From contig JAFSAR010000017.1 in NCBI GenBank assembly GCA_017442225.1, positions 1-64,000 on the forward strand: 64,000 nt of DNA, given 5' to 3'. This stretch comes from Clostridia bacterium. GTDB taxonomy: Bacteria; Bacillota; Clostridia; Oscillospirales; Acutalibacteraceae. The notes beneath the pieces were generated by a model. That model was not told the origin of the DNA. It searched no databases and saw only the letters and a list, made by a program, of their open reading frames with translations. Shown one piece after another: positions 16,346-25,871 of the stretch (the first letter of the stretch is position 1; each line of letters starts with the position of its first letter). Made by a program: the position numbers and the translations under genes.

Positions 16346-19300
16346 TTAAAACAGTGACATTTGATTTGTGTCGGGCAAATCGTCCATAGCTCCAAGGTCG
16401 GCAAGGTTTTGAATAATAGTTTTTGAAACACCTGCTTCAACTGCAAAATCCTCGCGTGATACAAAGTCGCCCTTTTGTGCTGCCTCATAAATTGAGTATG
16501 CCGCTTTTTCACCAACACCTGAAAGCGCACCGAAAGGTAGACGCATTTTGCCGTTTTCTGGCAAGAACTTCATTGCGTGGGAATGCTTAATATCAATAGG
16601 CAGTATCTCGATGCCTCTTGCCATCATTTCATTGATTATAAGCAATACATCATAGGTATCAAGCTCTTTTTTAGTAGCCTCTTTGCCCTTTAACTTAATC
16701 TCGTTCATTTTGGCAAGCACGGCGCCGCGCCCCTTAATAACGGTGGGAACGTCAACATCTTCGGGGCGGGCGGTAAAGTACGCGCAATAAAATTCGAGCG
16801 GCCTATACACCTTGTACCAACCAAGCTTTATTGCCGAGATGACGTAAGCTGCCGCGTGAGCCTTGGGGAACATATACTTAATTTTGTAGCAAGAGCCGAT
16901 GTACCACTCGGGCACGCCTACTGCTCGCATATCGTCTTCCATCTGTCCCCATTCTTCTTTGGATACCTTACCCTTTGCAACCAAGCCTTTACGCACCGTT
17001 TCGGTAATCTTGAAGGCTCGGCCCTCGTCCATACCCTGATGTATAAGGTAAACCATTATGTTATCACGGGTACCTATAACCTCTGAAATGGTACAGGTTC
17101 CGTTATCAATAAGGTCTTTTGCATTACCAAGGTAAACGTCGGTACCGTGTGACAGCCCTGAAATCTGCAAAAGGTCTGAAAAGTTTTTAGGTTTACAGTC
17201 AACAAGCATTCCGCGAACAAATGACGTGCCAAATTCGGGCAAGCAGAATGTGCCGGTGTTTGACTCGATATCCTCGGGCTTTACACCCAAAGCCTCGGTC
17301 GAGGTAAATAGGCTATAAACCTTGGGGTCGCTCATCGAAACATCGTTTACGTCAATGCCCGTATACTCGGTAAGATATTTGTAGGTAGTTGGTACAACGT
17401 GACCGAGCTCGTCAAGCTTTAAAATGGTATCGTGAATAGAGTGGAAGTCAAAGTGCGTTGTAATAATATCGCTGTTTACGTCGTCAGCAGGGTGCTGCAC
17501 GGGGCAAAAATCATAAATTGTCATACCCTGCGGCACAATAATCATACCTGCGGGGTGCTGACCCGTTGTGGTCTTGACCTTTGAGCCTTCTACAAGGCTT
17601 GCCAGACGATTAAGTTCTGGTTGACTCAGCGTAATATTCATTTTTTCGGCGTAAGCCTTTGCAAAACCAAAGGCGGTTTTTTCTGCAATGGTAGAAATCG
17701 TACCCGCCTTATAAACGTTTTCCGCGCCAAACAGAGTTTTGGTGTATTCTTGTATTGTGTTTTGCACTTCGTCAGAAAAGTTAAGGTCAATATCAGGCAC
17801 CTTGTCACCCTTAAAGCCCAAGAAGGTTTCAAACGGTATGTCATGACCGTTGCGGTTAAGGGGTGTGTTACAGTGCGGACAGTTCTTTTCTGGCAGGTCA
17901 AAGCCCGAGCCCACCGAGCCGTCGGTAAAGAATTCGCTGTACTGACATGTAGGGCAAACATAATGTGGCGCTAGTGGGTTAACCTCTGATATACCTGCCA
18001 TTGTAGCAACAAAGGACGAACCAACCGAACCACGCGAGCCTACGTAATAACCGAGTTCCTCACTCTTTGCAACAAGCTTTTGCGCCGAGATATACATTAT
18101 AGAGAAGCCGTTATTGATAATCGAATTAAGCTCTTTGTTTAGACGCTTTTCAACTATTTCGGGCACGGGATCACCGTACATAGCCTTGGCATTACGCCAA
18201 CAAATCTCACGAAGCAGGTCGTCCGAGCCCTCTATTACAGGCGGATAATTTCCCTTTGGTACGGGGATAACCTCATCTGATACCATTTGTGCTATTTTGT
18301 TTGGATTTTCTACTACAAACTCGTATGCGCGATCACCAAAATATGAAAAGTCCTCCATCATTTCGGTAGTAGATTTAAAGTGAAGCGGAGCTTGATTATC
18401 TATGTCATCAAAACCTTGTCCGGCCATAACTATCTGACGGATTATGCCATCTTCCTTTTTAAGGAAATGTACGTCACCCGTTGCTACAACCATCTTGCCT
18501 AACTTATCGGCAAGCTCTACAACCTTGCGGTTAAAGTCCTTTACAACCTCAATGCTTGTAACGTTTTTAAAACGGTTTGGCGTAACGTTACCCTTTTTGT
18601 CAACCTTGTCGGGCTTTACACTATCACGCACCATAAACTCGTTATTGCCAAGGGGCTGTATCTCGAGATAATCATAATAGTCGGCAATCTCCAAAAGCGT
18701 TTTTTCGTCCTTGCCGTCAATTATCGCGCGGTAAAGCTCGCCCTGCTCACAGGCAGAGCCAACTATAAGTCCCTCGCGATGAGCATCTAACGCCGAGCGC
18801 AGAATTATCGGTCTGCCGTAAAATTTGTTAAGGTGCGAATCTGACACCAACTTATAAAGATTTTTAAGTCCTACCAGATTCTTAACCAAAAGAATCTGGT
18901 GGTTACGCAGCTTTGCAATTTCTTTACCAGTAAGCTCTGAAATATTATATCTGGTATCATCAATAAAGTAGTTTTCAACACCGTAAATCGCTTTAAACTC
19001 GCCGCCGCCCTTGCGGATTTTGCCCACTGCCTCAGCAACCGCAGGGTAAGCCTGCACAACGCCGTGGTCGGTAATGGCGACCGCCTTGTGTCCCCATTTG
19101 TAAGCGAGGTTTACGATATCGCCCGCGCTCGCCACAGCGTCTTTTGCCGACATATTGGTATGGCAGTGCAGCTCTACACGCTTTTCGCCGTCGTAATCGT
19201 CGGTTTCTTCATATTTCTTTATAGTTGCAAGCGCCTTTACATCAAGCACAAAATCACGTGTCCAGCTATCGTAAGAATAATCGCCGTTTACAATTACGCA

Positions 19301-20221
19301 CGCGCCGTTTTTAAGAGCTGACACAGAATTTAAAAATTCAGCTGCATCAGCATCCATATTTTTGCTATATTTAGGGTCAAAGAATTTTGTAAGCGAAGCA
19401 CTAAACGAGTTGGTGGTATCACTGAAATAAAATTTCACCTTAACCATTTTGCCGCCGCGTTTGGTGTCAAGAACTTTGCTTTCAAGACCGAAAACCTCGC
19501 CCCAAGCGGCAACGTATACGCTCTCGCCGTCATTTTGCGGCAATGCAACAGATGATAGTTTTTTTACGTTTGTATCTATTTTTCTACCGTAAAAAAGCTT
19601 TGCACTTTCAAGATATACAGGTAGCCCATCCTTTGGCTTGTAATCATATTTCTTTTCTTCTTGCAAAGCGACAGCCTTTGATGCAACCTTTGGTTTATCG
19701 GACTGCTTTTGCACCACCATCGGCTCTGGCTCGGGCAAAACCATGGGCGCATCCTTGAGTACTCCGTCAAAAGTGATATTTATATCTATATCAAAATATT
19801 TTTTTACAGCTACTTTAAAAATCTTTTCAAAATTACCCTCTTCAATTTTAGCGTAACCGCCGTGTTTTAAGGTGATTTTTAAATTATTACCGTCAAGGAC
19901 ATACTGCGCCTCGTTAAAAAATCCGTTGAAAATTATATTTTTAGCGCGTATTTCAGCAACAATATCCTCTACAGCGGACACACAGAAAGCACCGTTTGCA
20001 AACTTGATTTCAAAACTGACGTTTTCAAGTTTTAAAGCGTGTATAATCTCTTCGCGCAACATATTTATCTTTGCGTGCGCTATGTATGCATCACTGCGTA
20101 ATTTTAAATTAAGACTACGGTTTTCACTATTTAGTTTGCACTCACAAATCTCTGCGCCGCTAAACGTTTCAATCGTTTCTGCACTTAAATATGTACCAAA
20201 CAGTTCCCCAAAAGAGTACAT
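16346..20221 (-). CDS. polC: PolC-type DNA polymerase III alpha subunit lacking the exonuclease insert
   Basis: A 1291-residue replicative polymerase. In order: a variable N-terminal domain, an OB domain (about 235-340), a PHP domain that starts with HCHTNMSAKDA (352-362) and continues with AITDHGVVQA, then the palm with zinc ligands CPTC/CPHC (756-759, 781-784) and active-site VPDIDLNFSDE (808-818), fingers, and a C-terminal helix-hairpin-helix part. In the PolC family a DnaQ-like 3'-5' exonuclease of roughly 170-180 residues interrupts the PHP domain. Here AIYGVENYFIDD (411-422) runs within about 18 residues into NHQILLVKN, with no DxE exonuclease motif. The family length of about 1430 minus the exonuclease fits 1291. 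It is the last gene of the pyrH-ispG operon. Confidence 0.93.
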   Translation of the reverse strand: MYSFGELFGTYLSAETIETFSGAEICECKLNSENRSLNLKLRSDAYIAHAKINMLREEIIHALKLENVSFEIKFANGAFCVSAVEDIVAEIRAKNIIFNGFFNEAQYVLDGNNLKITLKHGGYAKIEEGNFEKIFKVAVKKYFDIDINITFDGVLKDAPMVLPEPEPMVVQKQSDKPKVASKAVALQEEKKYDYKPKDGLPVYLESAKLFYGRKIDTNVKKLSSVALPQNDGESVYVAAWGEVFGLESKVLDTKRGGKMVKVKFYFSDTTNSFSASLTKFFDPKYSKNMDADAAEFLNSVSALKNGACVIVNGDYSYDSWTRDFVLDVKALATIKKYEETDDYDGEKRVELHCHTNMSAKDAVASAGDIVNLAYKWGHKAVAITDHGVVQAYPAVAEAVGKIRKGGGEFKAIYGVENYFIDDTRYNISELTGKEIAKLRNHQILLVKNLVGLKNLYKLVSDSHLNKFYGRPIILRSALDAHREGLIVGSACEQGELYRAIIDGKDEKTLLEIADYYDYLEIQPLGNNEFMVRDSVKPDKVDKKGNVTPNRFKNVTSIEVVKDFNRKVVELADKLGKMVVATGDVHFLKKEDGIIRQIVMAGQGFDDIDNQAPLHFKSTTEMMEDFSYFGDRAYEFVVENPNKIAQMVSDEVIPVPKGNYPPVIEGSDDLLREICWRNAKAMYGDPVPEIVEKRLNKELNSIINNGFSIMYISAQKLVAKSEELGYYVGSRGSVGSSFVATMAGISEVNPLAPHYVCPTCQYSEFFTDGSVGSGFDLPEKNCPHCNTPLNRNGHDIPFETFLGFKGDKVPDIDLNFSDEVQNTIQEYTKTLFGAENVYKAGTISTIAEKTAFGFAKAYAEKMNITLSQPELNRLASLVEGSKVKTTTGQHPAGMIIVPQGMTIYDFCPVQHPADDVNSDIITTHFDFHSIHDTILKLDELGHVVPTTYKYLTEYTGIDVNDVSMSDPKVYSLFTSTEALGVKPEDIESNTGTFCLPEFGTSFVRGMLVDCKPKNFSDLLQISGLSHGTDVYLGNAKDLIDNGTCTISEVIGTRDNIMVYLIHQGMDEGRAFKITETVRKGLVAKGKVSKEEWGQMEDDMRAVGVPEWYIGSCYKIKYMFPKAHAAAYVISAIKLGWYKVYRPLEFYCAYFTARPEDVDVPTVIKGRGAVLAKMNEIKLKGKEATKKELDTYDVLLIINEMMARGIEILPIDIKHSHAMKFLPENGKMRLPFGALSGVGEKAAYSIYEAAQKGDFVSREDFAVEAGVSKTIIQNLADLGAMDDLPDTNQMSLF

Positions 20222-20230
20222 TTATATTCC

Positions 20231-21286
20231 TCACATTTTATTTATTTCTTCTTCTAACAGATCCAAAAGTTTATTTTCGGGCACCTTGTTATAAAGTATT
20301 TTACCGCCCTTAAATATAACGCCGCAATCCTTGCCGCCCGCGATACCTATATCGGCGGCAGACGCCTCGCCCGGTCCGTTTACAACACAACCCATTATAG
20401 CGACGGTGATGTCTTTATCTATATTAGCAAAACGCTCTTCTGCTTGTTTTGCTAGTCCTATCAAATCAATTTCTGTTCTGCCGCAGGTTGGACAGGATAC
20501 AAATTTTATACCGTCGTTTCTAATACCTAATGCTTTAAGTAGATTTTTTGCGGCAGCAACCTCTTTTACAGGCTCATCGGTAAGTGATATACGAAGCGTA
20601 TCGCCAATACCCCGAAGCAGTAGTCCGCCAATGCCCGCAGCCGATTTTATAACGCCCATATTTTCGGTGCCCGCCTCGGTTACGCCGAGATGCAACGGAT
20701 AACGGCATTTTTCTGATGCTTTTACATACGCGTCATACATACGTTTTGTATCGGACGATTTAAGGGACAACACAATATTATCAAAATCGTATTTCTCTAA
20801 AAGTGATATGTGGTAAAGTCCACTTTCCACCATTGCTTCGGGTGTTGCAGAACCGTAGCTCGCTAATATTTCTTTTTCAAGTGAACCCGAGTTTACGCCT
20901 ATTCTTATAGGAATGTTTTTATCGCGGCAAACACGCGCTACTTCCTTTACCTTGCTTTCGTCACCAATGTTGCCTGGGTTTATACGCACCTTATCCACAC
21001 CCGCGGCAACGCTTTCGATAGCCAGACGCCAATCAAAATGAATATCTGCCACAAGCGGAATAGTAATATTTTGTTTTAAAGCCTCTACGGTTTTTATAGT
21101 TTCAATATCGGGTACAGACACGCGCACAATATCACAGCCCGCCTCTTGCAAAGCGAGCGCCTGAGCGACATTTCCCTCTATATCGTGAGCGTGCGCGCAC
21201 AGCATCGACTGAATGCTGACGGGCGCGCCGCCGCCTATGGCAAGGGGCCCCGCGTATATTCTTTTTGTATCAGCATTTGTATACAT
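20231..21286 (-). CDS. ispG: 4-hydroxy-3-methylbut-2-enyl diphosphate synthase
   Basis: A 351-residue iron-sulfur enzyme of the MEP isoprenoid pathway. The N-terminal TIM barrel holds VADIHFDWRLA. The C-terminal part carries the [4Fe-4S] ligands (SCPTCGRTEIDL near 266 and MGCVVNGPGEA near 300). It converts the cyclic methylerythritol diphosphate to HMBPP using ferredoxin or flavodoxin. It sits between rseP and polC, 4 bases after rseP, in the usual Firmicute order. Confidence 0.95.
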   Translation of the reverse strand: MYTNADTKRIYAGPLAIGGGAPVSIQSMLCAHAHDIEGNVAQALALQEAGCDIVRVSVPDIETIKTVEALKQNITIPLVADIHFDWRLAIESVAAGVDKVRINPGNIGDESKVKEVARVCRDKNIPIRIGVNSGSLEKEILASYGSATPEAMVESGLYHISLLEKYDFDNIVLSLKSSDTKRMYDAYVKASEKCRYPLHLGVTEAGTENMGVIKSAAGIGGLLLRGIGDTLRISLTDEPVKEVAAAKNLLKALGIRNDGIKFVSCPTCGRTEIDLIGLAKQAEERFANIDKDITVAIMGCVVNGPGEASAADIGIAGGKDCGVIFKGGKILYNKVPENKLLDLLEEEINKM

Positions 21287-21290
21287 AAAA

Positions 21291-22376
21291 TCACCCTGCG
21301 ATTAAAGTCCAGATATTTTTAAATGTAATTACTGCCATCAACAACAGTAATAGAGCCATACCTACCGCGTGAACTATTGCCTCATACTTTTGCGGTACGG
21401 GTCTTTTAAATATCATTTCAAACAAAATAAATACAAGTCTGCCGCCGTCAAGCGCGGGAAGCGGCAAAAGATTAAACAGTCCAAGGTTTATGGTAATAAG
21501 AGCCATAACGGGTATTAGGTCAAACAAACTTTGTTTTGCCACGCTACCTATTGCGGCGGTAACGCCTACGGGGCCCGATATTGCGCTTATACCATAACGA
21601 CCCGTAATCAAATCTATAAGCGAGCGGTACACAACCGCGCAGTTTGAAATGGCGGTATCAAAGGTATGACCTATAAAACTTGTAAAGGTTTTTTCCTTGC
21701 CCTCAACATAAAAATCGACCGTAAGATAGTTTATACCCTCGATCTCTTCACTTTTAAATTTAACATCATCGAGTTCTACCTTTTTGCCGTCACGCTTTAC
21801 GGTTATATCAATCGCGCCGTCGTCTATGTTGCTGAAAGCATAGCTTAAATCATAGGTGGTAAAAATTTTTCTGCCATCTACCGCTATAATCTCGTCGCCC
21901 TCTTGCAGACCGTACCCAGAGCTTACGGCATTTTCGTGGAAAACATCTACAGTAGTTGTGGTAAATCGCTTTTCGGGTATCAGGGTAATCGCTACTAAAA
22001 CAAGACCTAAAATCAAATTAAAGGTAGCACCCATAATCACTATCAAAAAGCGGCGCCACGGCTTTTTGTTGCAAAAGGCTCGATCGTCGTGGCTTTCCTC
22101 ATCCTCACCCTCCATAGCACAGTAACCACCTATTGGAAAAGCGTTAACAGAATATTTCGTTTCCCCTTTGCCCCATTTTATAAGCTTTGGACCCATGCCT
22201 ATGGCAAATTCATTTACGCGCACACCCAAAAGCTTTGCTGCAATAAAATGGCCGAATTCGTGTATGAGTATCAGCAATATAAAAAGCAATATTGCTATAA
22301 CATATGGTAGCACATTATCTCCTAAAAATGAAATAATTTTGCCAAAAAAATCAATAATGCCGGAAATTGTAATCAC
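21291..22376 (-). CDS. rseP: Site-2 intramembrane zinc metalloprotease RseP
   Basis: 361 residues with four membrane segments. The zinc motif HEFGH is near residue 40 in the first helix. One PDZ domain lies in the middle (about 150-235), and the second active-site segment NLLPLPALDGGR is near 300. It cleaves membrane-bound anti-sigma factors or signal-peptide remnants inside the membrane. The ECF/anti-sigma pair at 14204 is a possible client, but this is inference only. It is co-transcribed with dxr and ispG. Confidence 0.93.
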   Translation of the reverse strand: MITISGIIDFFGKIISFLGDNVLPYVIAILLFILLILIHEFGHFIAAKLLGVRVNEFAIGMGPKLIKWGKGETKYSVNAFPIGGYCAMEGEDEESHDDRAFCNKKPWRRFLIVIMGATFNLILGLVLVAITLIPEKRFTTTTVDVFHENAVSSGYGLQEGDEIIAVDGRKIFTTYDLSYAFSNIDDGAIDITVKRDGKKVELDDVKFKSEEIEGINYLTVDFYVEGKEKTFTSFIGHTFDTAISNCAVVYRSLIDLITGRYGISAISGPVGVTAAIGSVAKQSLFDLIPVMALITINLGLFNLLPLPALDGGRLVFILFEMIFKRPVPQKYEAIVHAVGMALLLLLMAVITFKNIWTLIAG

Positions 22377-22384
22377 AACCTAAA

Positions 22385-23065
22385 TTAAAGTAATTTTTTA
22401 ATCTCTTCAAAAATCCTGTCGGCTATCGTTTTCATGCCCAGGTCGCCTGGGTGATTTGCAACACCATAGTGTTCAAAAAGACCGATAGCCTTCATCTCGT
22501 CAAGCTCGCCCAAGTCATTAAGCACAACCAACGGCCAACCCATCTCTTTTGACACTTCTGCCACAACACTATCTGCGCTGTGCTTCCAAAAAGACGTTGT
22601 AAGTATAACCTTAGCATTTCCGCTTTTATTAAGATAATTGATAAAATCAACATATTCTCTCTTGAATACTGCGGCGTCAAAATCTTTCCAAGGGCAGTTT
22701 TCAATAAAACGGACAACAATTATATCAGCATTAAAATCACGCGCTGCCTCGTAAATTGGATATGCCTGCTTTCCGTTGGCAAAATCACGTTCCCATTTAT
22801 ATGCCTGACAAATGCAAAACGTAGCATCAGGGACTGTACTTTGTATATGTTTTTCAAGAACGTGAACATAGTCTTTTTCTTTAGCAGATGCCGCCATACC
22901 ACATTGATTATACCAGCCTATGCTCTCGCTTGGCTCGTGCAAGGTAATAGAATTGCCCGCCATCATTACACGTACGCCGCTATTACCCTCGCACTCAAAG
23001 GTAACGTCGTGCTTATCTCTTAACTGATTTTCAGCCTTTACGGTATTTTTTTCGATTTGCTTCAC
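22385..23065 (-). CDS. SGNH/GDSL-type hydrolase
   Basis: A 226-residue protein with the SGNH hydrolase block I variant AGNSIT (about residues 36-41), an Asn-containing block (VRFIENCPW) and a C-terminal block with the His pair GVANHPGD. These enzymes hydrolyse esters such as acetyl groups on polysaccharides or acyl chains. No signal peptide is seen, so it is probably cytoplasmic. It is inserted between dxr and rseP, which are usually adjacent; it abuts dxr directly. The substrate is unknown. Confidence 0.8.
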   Translation of the reverse strand: MKQIEKNTVKAENQLRDKHDVTFECEGNSGVRVMMAGNSITLHEPSESIGWYNQCGMAASAKEKDYVHVLEKHIQSTVPDATFCICQAYKWERDFANGKQAYPIYEAARDFNADIIVVRFIENCPWKDFDAAVFKREYVDFINYLNKSGNAKVILTTSFWKHSADSVVAEVSKEMGWPLVVLNDLGELDEMKAIGLFEHYGVANHPGDLGMKTIADRIFEEIKKLL

Positions 23066-24205
23066 TTATATCGCCTCTCTTACGACACGTCTTGCCGCCT
23101 TATCCGCCGCAAATATGTCCTCAATTGTAAATTCGCGTTTATTACAGCACGCATTCATAGCTTTTTCGTTTAATTCCGCTATCTGCAAAAACTTAATTTT
23201 ACCCTCCAAGAAAAGCTTAACCGACTCTTCGTTTGCGCCGTTTATAGCCGTGGGGTAAAGTCCGCCACGGTTTATCGCCTCTACACACAGCGGCAAAAGA
23301 CGGAAGGTATCTGTATCGGGCTTTTCAAAGGTAAGTGTTCCTACCTTTAACAAATCAAGGCTTTCAAAACATTTGTCACGCTCGGGGTATGTGAGTGCGT
23401 ACTGTATAGGCAGTTTCATATCGGGTGTGCCAAGCTGGGCTATTACCGCGCCGTCAGACAGTTCAACAGCAGAGTGCAAAATACTCTGTCTATGAACCAG
23501 CACTTCGATTTGCGATGCCGCCACGCCAAACAAATGCACCGCCTCTATAACCTCTAACCCTTTATTCATAAGGGTTGCGCTGTCAATGGTAATTTTTGCG
23601 CCCATTGACCAATTGGGGTGATTTAGCGCTTCTTTTACTGTGACGTTTTGTAGTTGCTCGCGTGTTTTGCCAAAAAACGGTCCACCCGACGCCGTAAGCA
23701 GTATTTTTTTAAGACTACCCTCAGGCGCGCCCTGTAACGACTGAAAAATAGCCGAATGCTCACTGTCAACAGGCAATAATTTTACGCCCTTTTCTACAAG
23801 GCGGCGGTTTACAATTTCACCGCCCGTTACAAGCGTTTCCTTGTTGGCAAGTGCAATAGTTGTACCATTATCAATCGCCGCAAGTGTTGGACGCAGTCCC
23901 GCAATGCCAACGATAGCGTTAAGAACTATATCGCCATCACTCGCCGCTAACTCACAAACGCCCGACTCACCCGACAAAACCTTTACGTCGGTATCAGCAA
24001 GTCGAACCTTCAAGTCAGCCGCCGCTTTTTCATTAAAAAGCGCTACGGTCTTTACATCAAATTCTCTTGCCTGTTTTTCGAGTATCTCTGCGTTACTTCC
24101 CGCCGCAAGAGCCGTCACGGTATATTTATCGGGATTGGCTCTTACAATATCGAGCGCCTGCGTACCTATAGAGCCCGTCGAGCCTAATATAATTAACCTT
24201 TTCAT
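23066..24205 (-). CDS. dxr: 1-deoxy-D-xylulose 5-phosphate reductoisomerase
   Basis: A 379-residue enzyme of the MEP pathway that makes methylerythritol phosphate using NADPH. The N-terminal Rossmann site is ILGSTGSIGTQALD, and the catalytic flexible loop and metal site (VDSEHSAIFQ, then HPNWSMGAKITIDSATLMNKGLE in part) are present. The ATG at 24205 overlaps the cdsA stop by one base (TGATG) and is preferred over a TTG one codon earlier. It is in the usual cdsA-dxr-rseP-ispG order apart from the inserted SGNH gene. Confidence 0.95.
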   Translation of the reverse strand: MKRLIILGSTGSIGTQALDIVRANPDKYTVTALAAGSNAEILEKQAREFDVKTVALFNEKAAADLKVRLADTDVKVLSGESGVCELAASDGDIVLNAIVGIAGLRPTLAAIDNGTTIALANKETLVTGGEIVNRRLVEKGVKLLPVDSEHSAIFQSLQGAPEGSLKKILLTASGGPFFGKTREQLQNVTVKEALNHPNWSMGAKITIDSATLMNKGLEVIEAVHLFGVAASQIEVLVHRQSILHSAVELSDGAVIAQLGTPDMKLPIQYALTYPERDKCFESLDLLKVGTLTFEKPDTDTFRLLPLCVEAINRGGLYPTAINGANEESVKLFLEGKIKFLQIAELNEKAMNACCNKREFTIEDIFAADKAARRVVREAI

Positions 24206-25083
24206 CAAATTGCACCCAAGAATAAAAGGCAGAATACAAGCGGAGAAATAAACAGTATACTGTCTACGCGGTCAAGTATACCGCCGTGGCCTGGAATAAG
24301 GTCGCCGTAATCCTTTATACCAACCTTGCGCTTGATTATTGACGCGAACAAGTCGCCCGCCATACCTGCCACGCAAAGCGGAATTGTAAGCAGAAGTGTT
24401 GGCAGGATTTTATCAAAATAGCCAAAGCAAAGGGTGATTATAAGCGTTACTATAACGCTTGAAACAATACCACCTAAAGAACCCTCAACCGTTTTTTTAG
24501 GACTTATCTCGGGGCAAAGCTTGGTTTTACCCATACTAACGCCCACAAAGTAAGCGCCCATATCGCAAACGCAAGAGAAATTAAGCACCAACAATAAATA
24601 GTATATTCCATTATATGCCGTAACAATGCTTCCTATCGTTGAAAAAGCAAATGCTAAAAGCATCGGCATTGATACCAGCGTCGCTATCTTGGCAAGGTCA
24701 AAGTCTGCCTGCTTTACAAGAATCAGCACTGCGCAAACGATAAAATAAACCACCGTAACCATTGCGGCAATCATTGGCATATACACATCGGAAGTATCTA
24801 TTTCTATAGCCGAAGCATTACCTCTTAGCGTAACGCTCATTCCAAGTACCTGATCAAGCCAACGGGTCATTATTAAAACCATCGCCGCCGTATATACGCC
24901 CACAAGTATTTTAAAAATTATATTATCTACCCTTGCGGCGTTACACACAAGCTCAAGCGCGCCAAGAGCCGCTATAATCGCGATAAAAACATTTATAATC
25001 AAATTGCTGACGTTAAGCCCCAAGACTAAAACAAGTACAACTATAACGCCCATTACAACGCCAGAAATTATACGTTTTTTCAT
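24205..25083 (-). CDS. cdsA: Phosphatidate cytidylyltransferase
   Basis: A 292-residue integral membrane enzyme with about eight hydrophobic helices. The C-terminal CdsA signature is clear (AGDLFASIIKRK followed by KDYGDLIPGHGGILDRVDS, in part). It makes CDP-diacylglycerol from CTP and phosphatidate for phospholipid synthesis. It lies between uppS and dxr in the same operon. Confidence 0.95.
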   Translation of the reverse strand: MKKRIISGVVMGVIVVLVLVLGLNVSNLIINVFIAIIAALGALELVCNAARVDNIIFKILVGVYTAAMVLIMTRWLDQVLGMSVTLRGNASAIEIDTSDVYMPMIAAMVTVVYFIVCAVLILVKQADFDLAKIATLVSMPMLLAFAFSTIGSIVTAYNGIYYLLLVLNFSCVCDMGAYFVGVSMGKTKLCPEISPKKTVEGSLGGIVSSVIVTLIITLCFGYFDKILPTLLLTIPLCVAGMAGDLFASIIKRKVGIKDYGDLIPGHGGILDRVDSILFISPLVFCLLFLGAI

Positions 25084-25095
25084 AATTTTTCCTCC

Positions 25096-25812
25096 TTATA
25101 CGCCGCCAAATCGTCTGTTTCGTTTGTTAAATTCCTCAATAGCCCTATCCAGATCCTTAGGCTTGAAATCAGGCCACAAAATGTCTGAAAACCAATATTC
25201 AGCATACGCTGACTGCCAGATAAGATAGTTAGAAAGTCGGTATTCGCCGCTCGGTCTTATAATGAAATCAGGATCGGGTTGACCCGCGGTATAAAGGCTG
25301 TCGGTAATAGTTTTCTCGGTAATATCTTTTGCATCTATACCGCTGTCTACTATATTTTTTACAGCGTGAACAATCTCGTCGCGCCCACCGTAGTTTATCG
25401 CGATATTAAGATGCAGACCCGTAGCGTCACATGACGCATCCTCGGACTCTTTCATAAGACGTTGAATATCTTCATCCAACACACTACGATCACCAATAAA
25501 CTGCACCTGAATATTTTCGTCCTTAAAGTTTTTAGCATCTTCAAGGTATTCCTTAAAGATTTTCATTATGTTGTCAACCTCTTCTTTGGGTCGCTTCCAA
25601 TTTTCTGTAGAAAAGGCGTAAACCGTCAGGTACTTGAGTCCTATTTTGTTGCAATAGCGCGCAATGTCTTTAAAGTTTTTACTACCCGCCGCGTGACCCG
25701 CAGTGCGAGGCAGAGAACGTTTTTTTGCCCAGCGACCGTTACCGTCCATAATAATGGCAATATGGTCGGGAAGTATACGCTCTGCAACATTTTTCTTTTT
25801 AAAGATAGCCAT
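25096..25812 (-). CDS. uppS: Isoprenyl transferase (undecaprenyl diphosphate synthase)
   Basis: A 238-residue cis-prenyltransferase. The signature IMDGNGRWAKKR (about 22-33) and the C-terminal motif with IRPSGEYRLSNYLIWQSAYAE (in part) are present. It makes the C55 lipid carrier for peptidoglycan and for surface sugars, so it works downstream of dxr and ispG in the same operon. Confidence 0.95.
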   Translation of the reverse strand: MAIFKKKNVAERILPDHIAIIMDGNGRWAKKRSLPRTAGHAAGSKNFKDIARYCNKIGLKYLTVYAFSTENWKRPKEEVDNIMKIFKEYLEDAKNFKDENIQVQFIGDRSVLDEDIQRLMKESEDASCDATGLHLNIAINYGGRDEIVHAVKNIVDSGIDAKDITEKTITDSLYTAGQPDPDFIIRPSGEYRLSNYLIWQSAYAEYWFSDILWPDFKPKDLDRAIEEFNKRNRRFGGV

Positions 25813-25840
25813 AAAAAACCTCTTTCAAAAGCGACAATTA

Positions 25841-25862
25841 GAGCGGATTAAAAAATCCGCTC
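25841..25862 (-). other. Hairpin between frr and uppS
   Basis: GAGCGGATT (25841-25849) pairs with AATCCGCTC (25854-25862), with a 4-base A loop. No T run follows on the minus strand, so it is more likely an mRNA processing or stability element within the operon than a terminator. Confidence 0.5.
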
Positions 25863-25871
25863 CGCATATCT

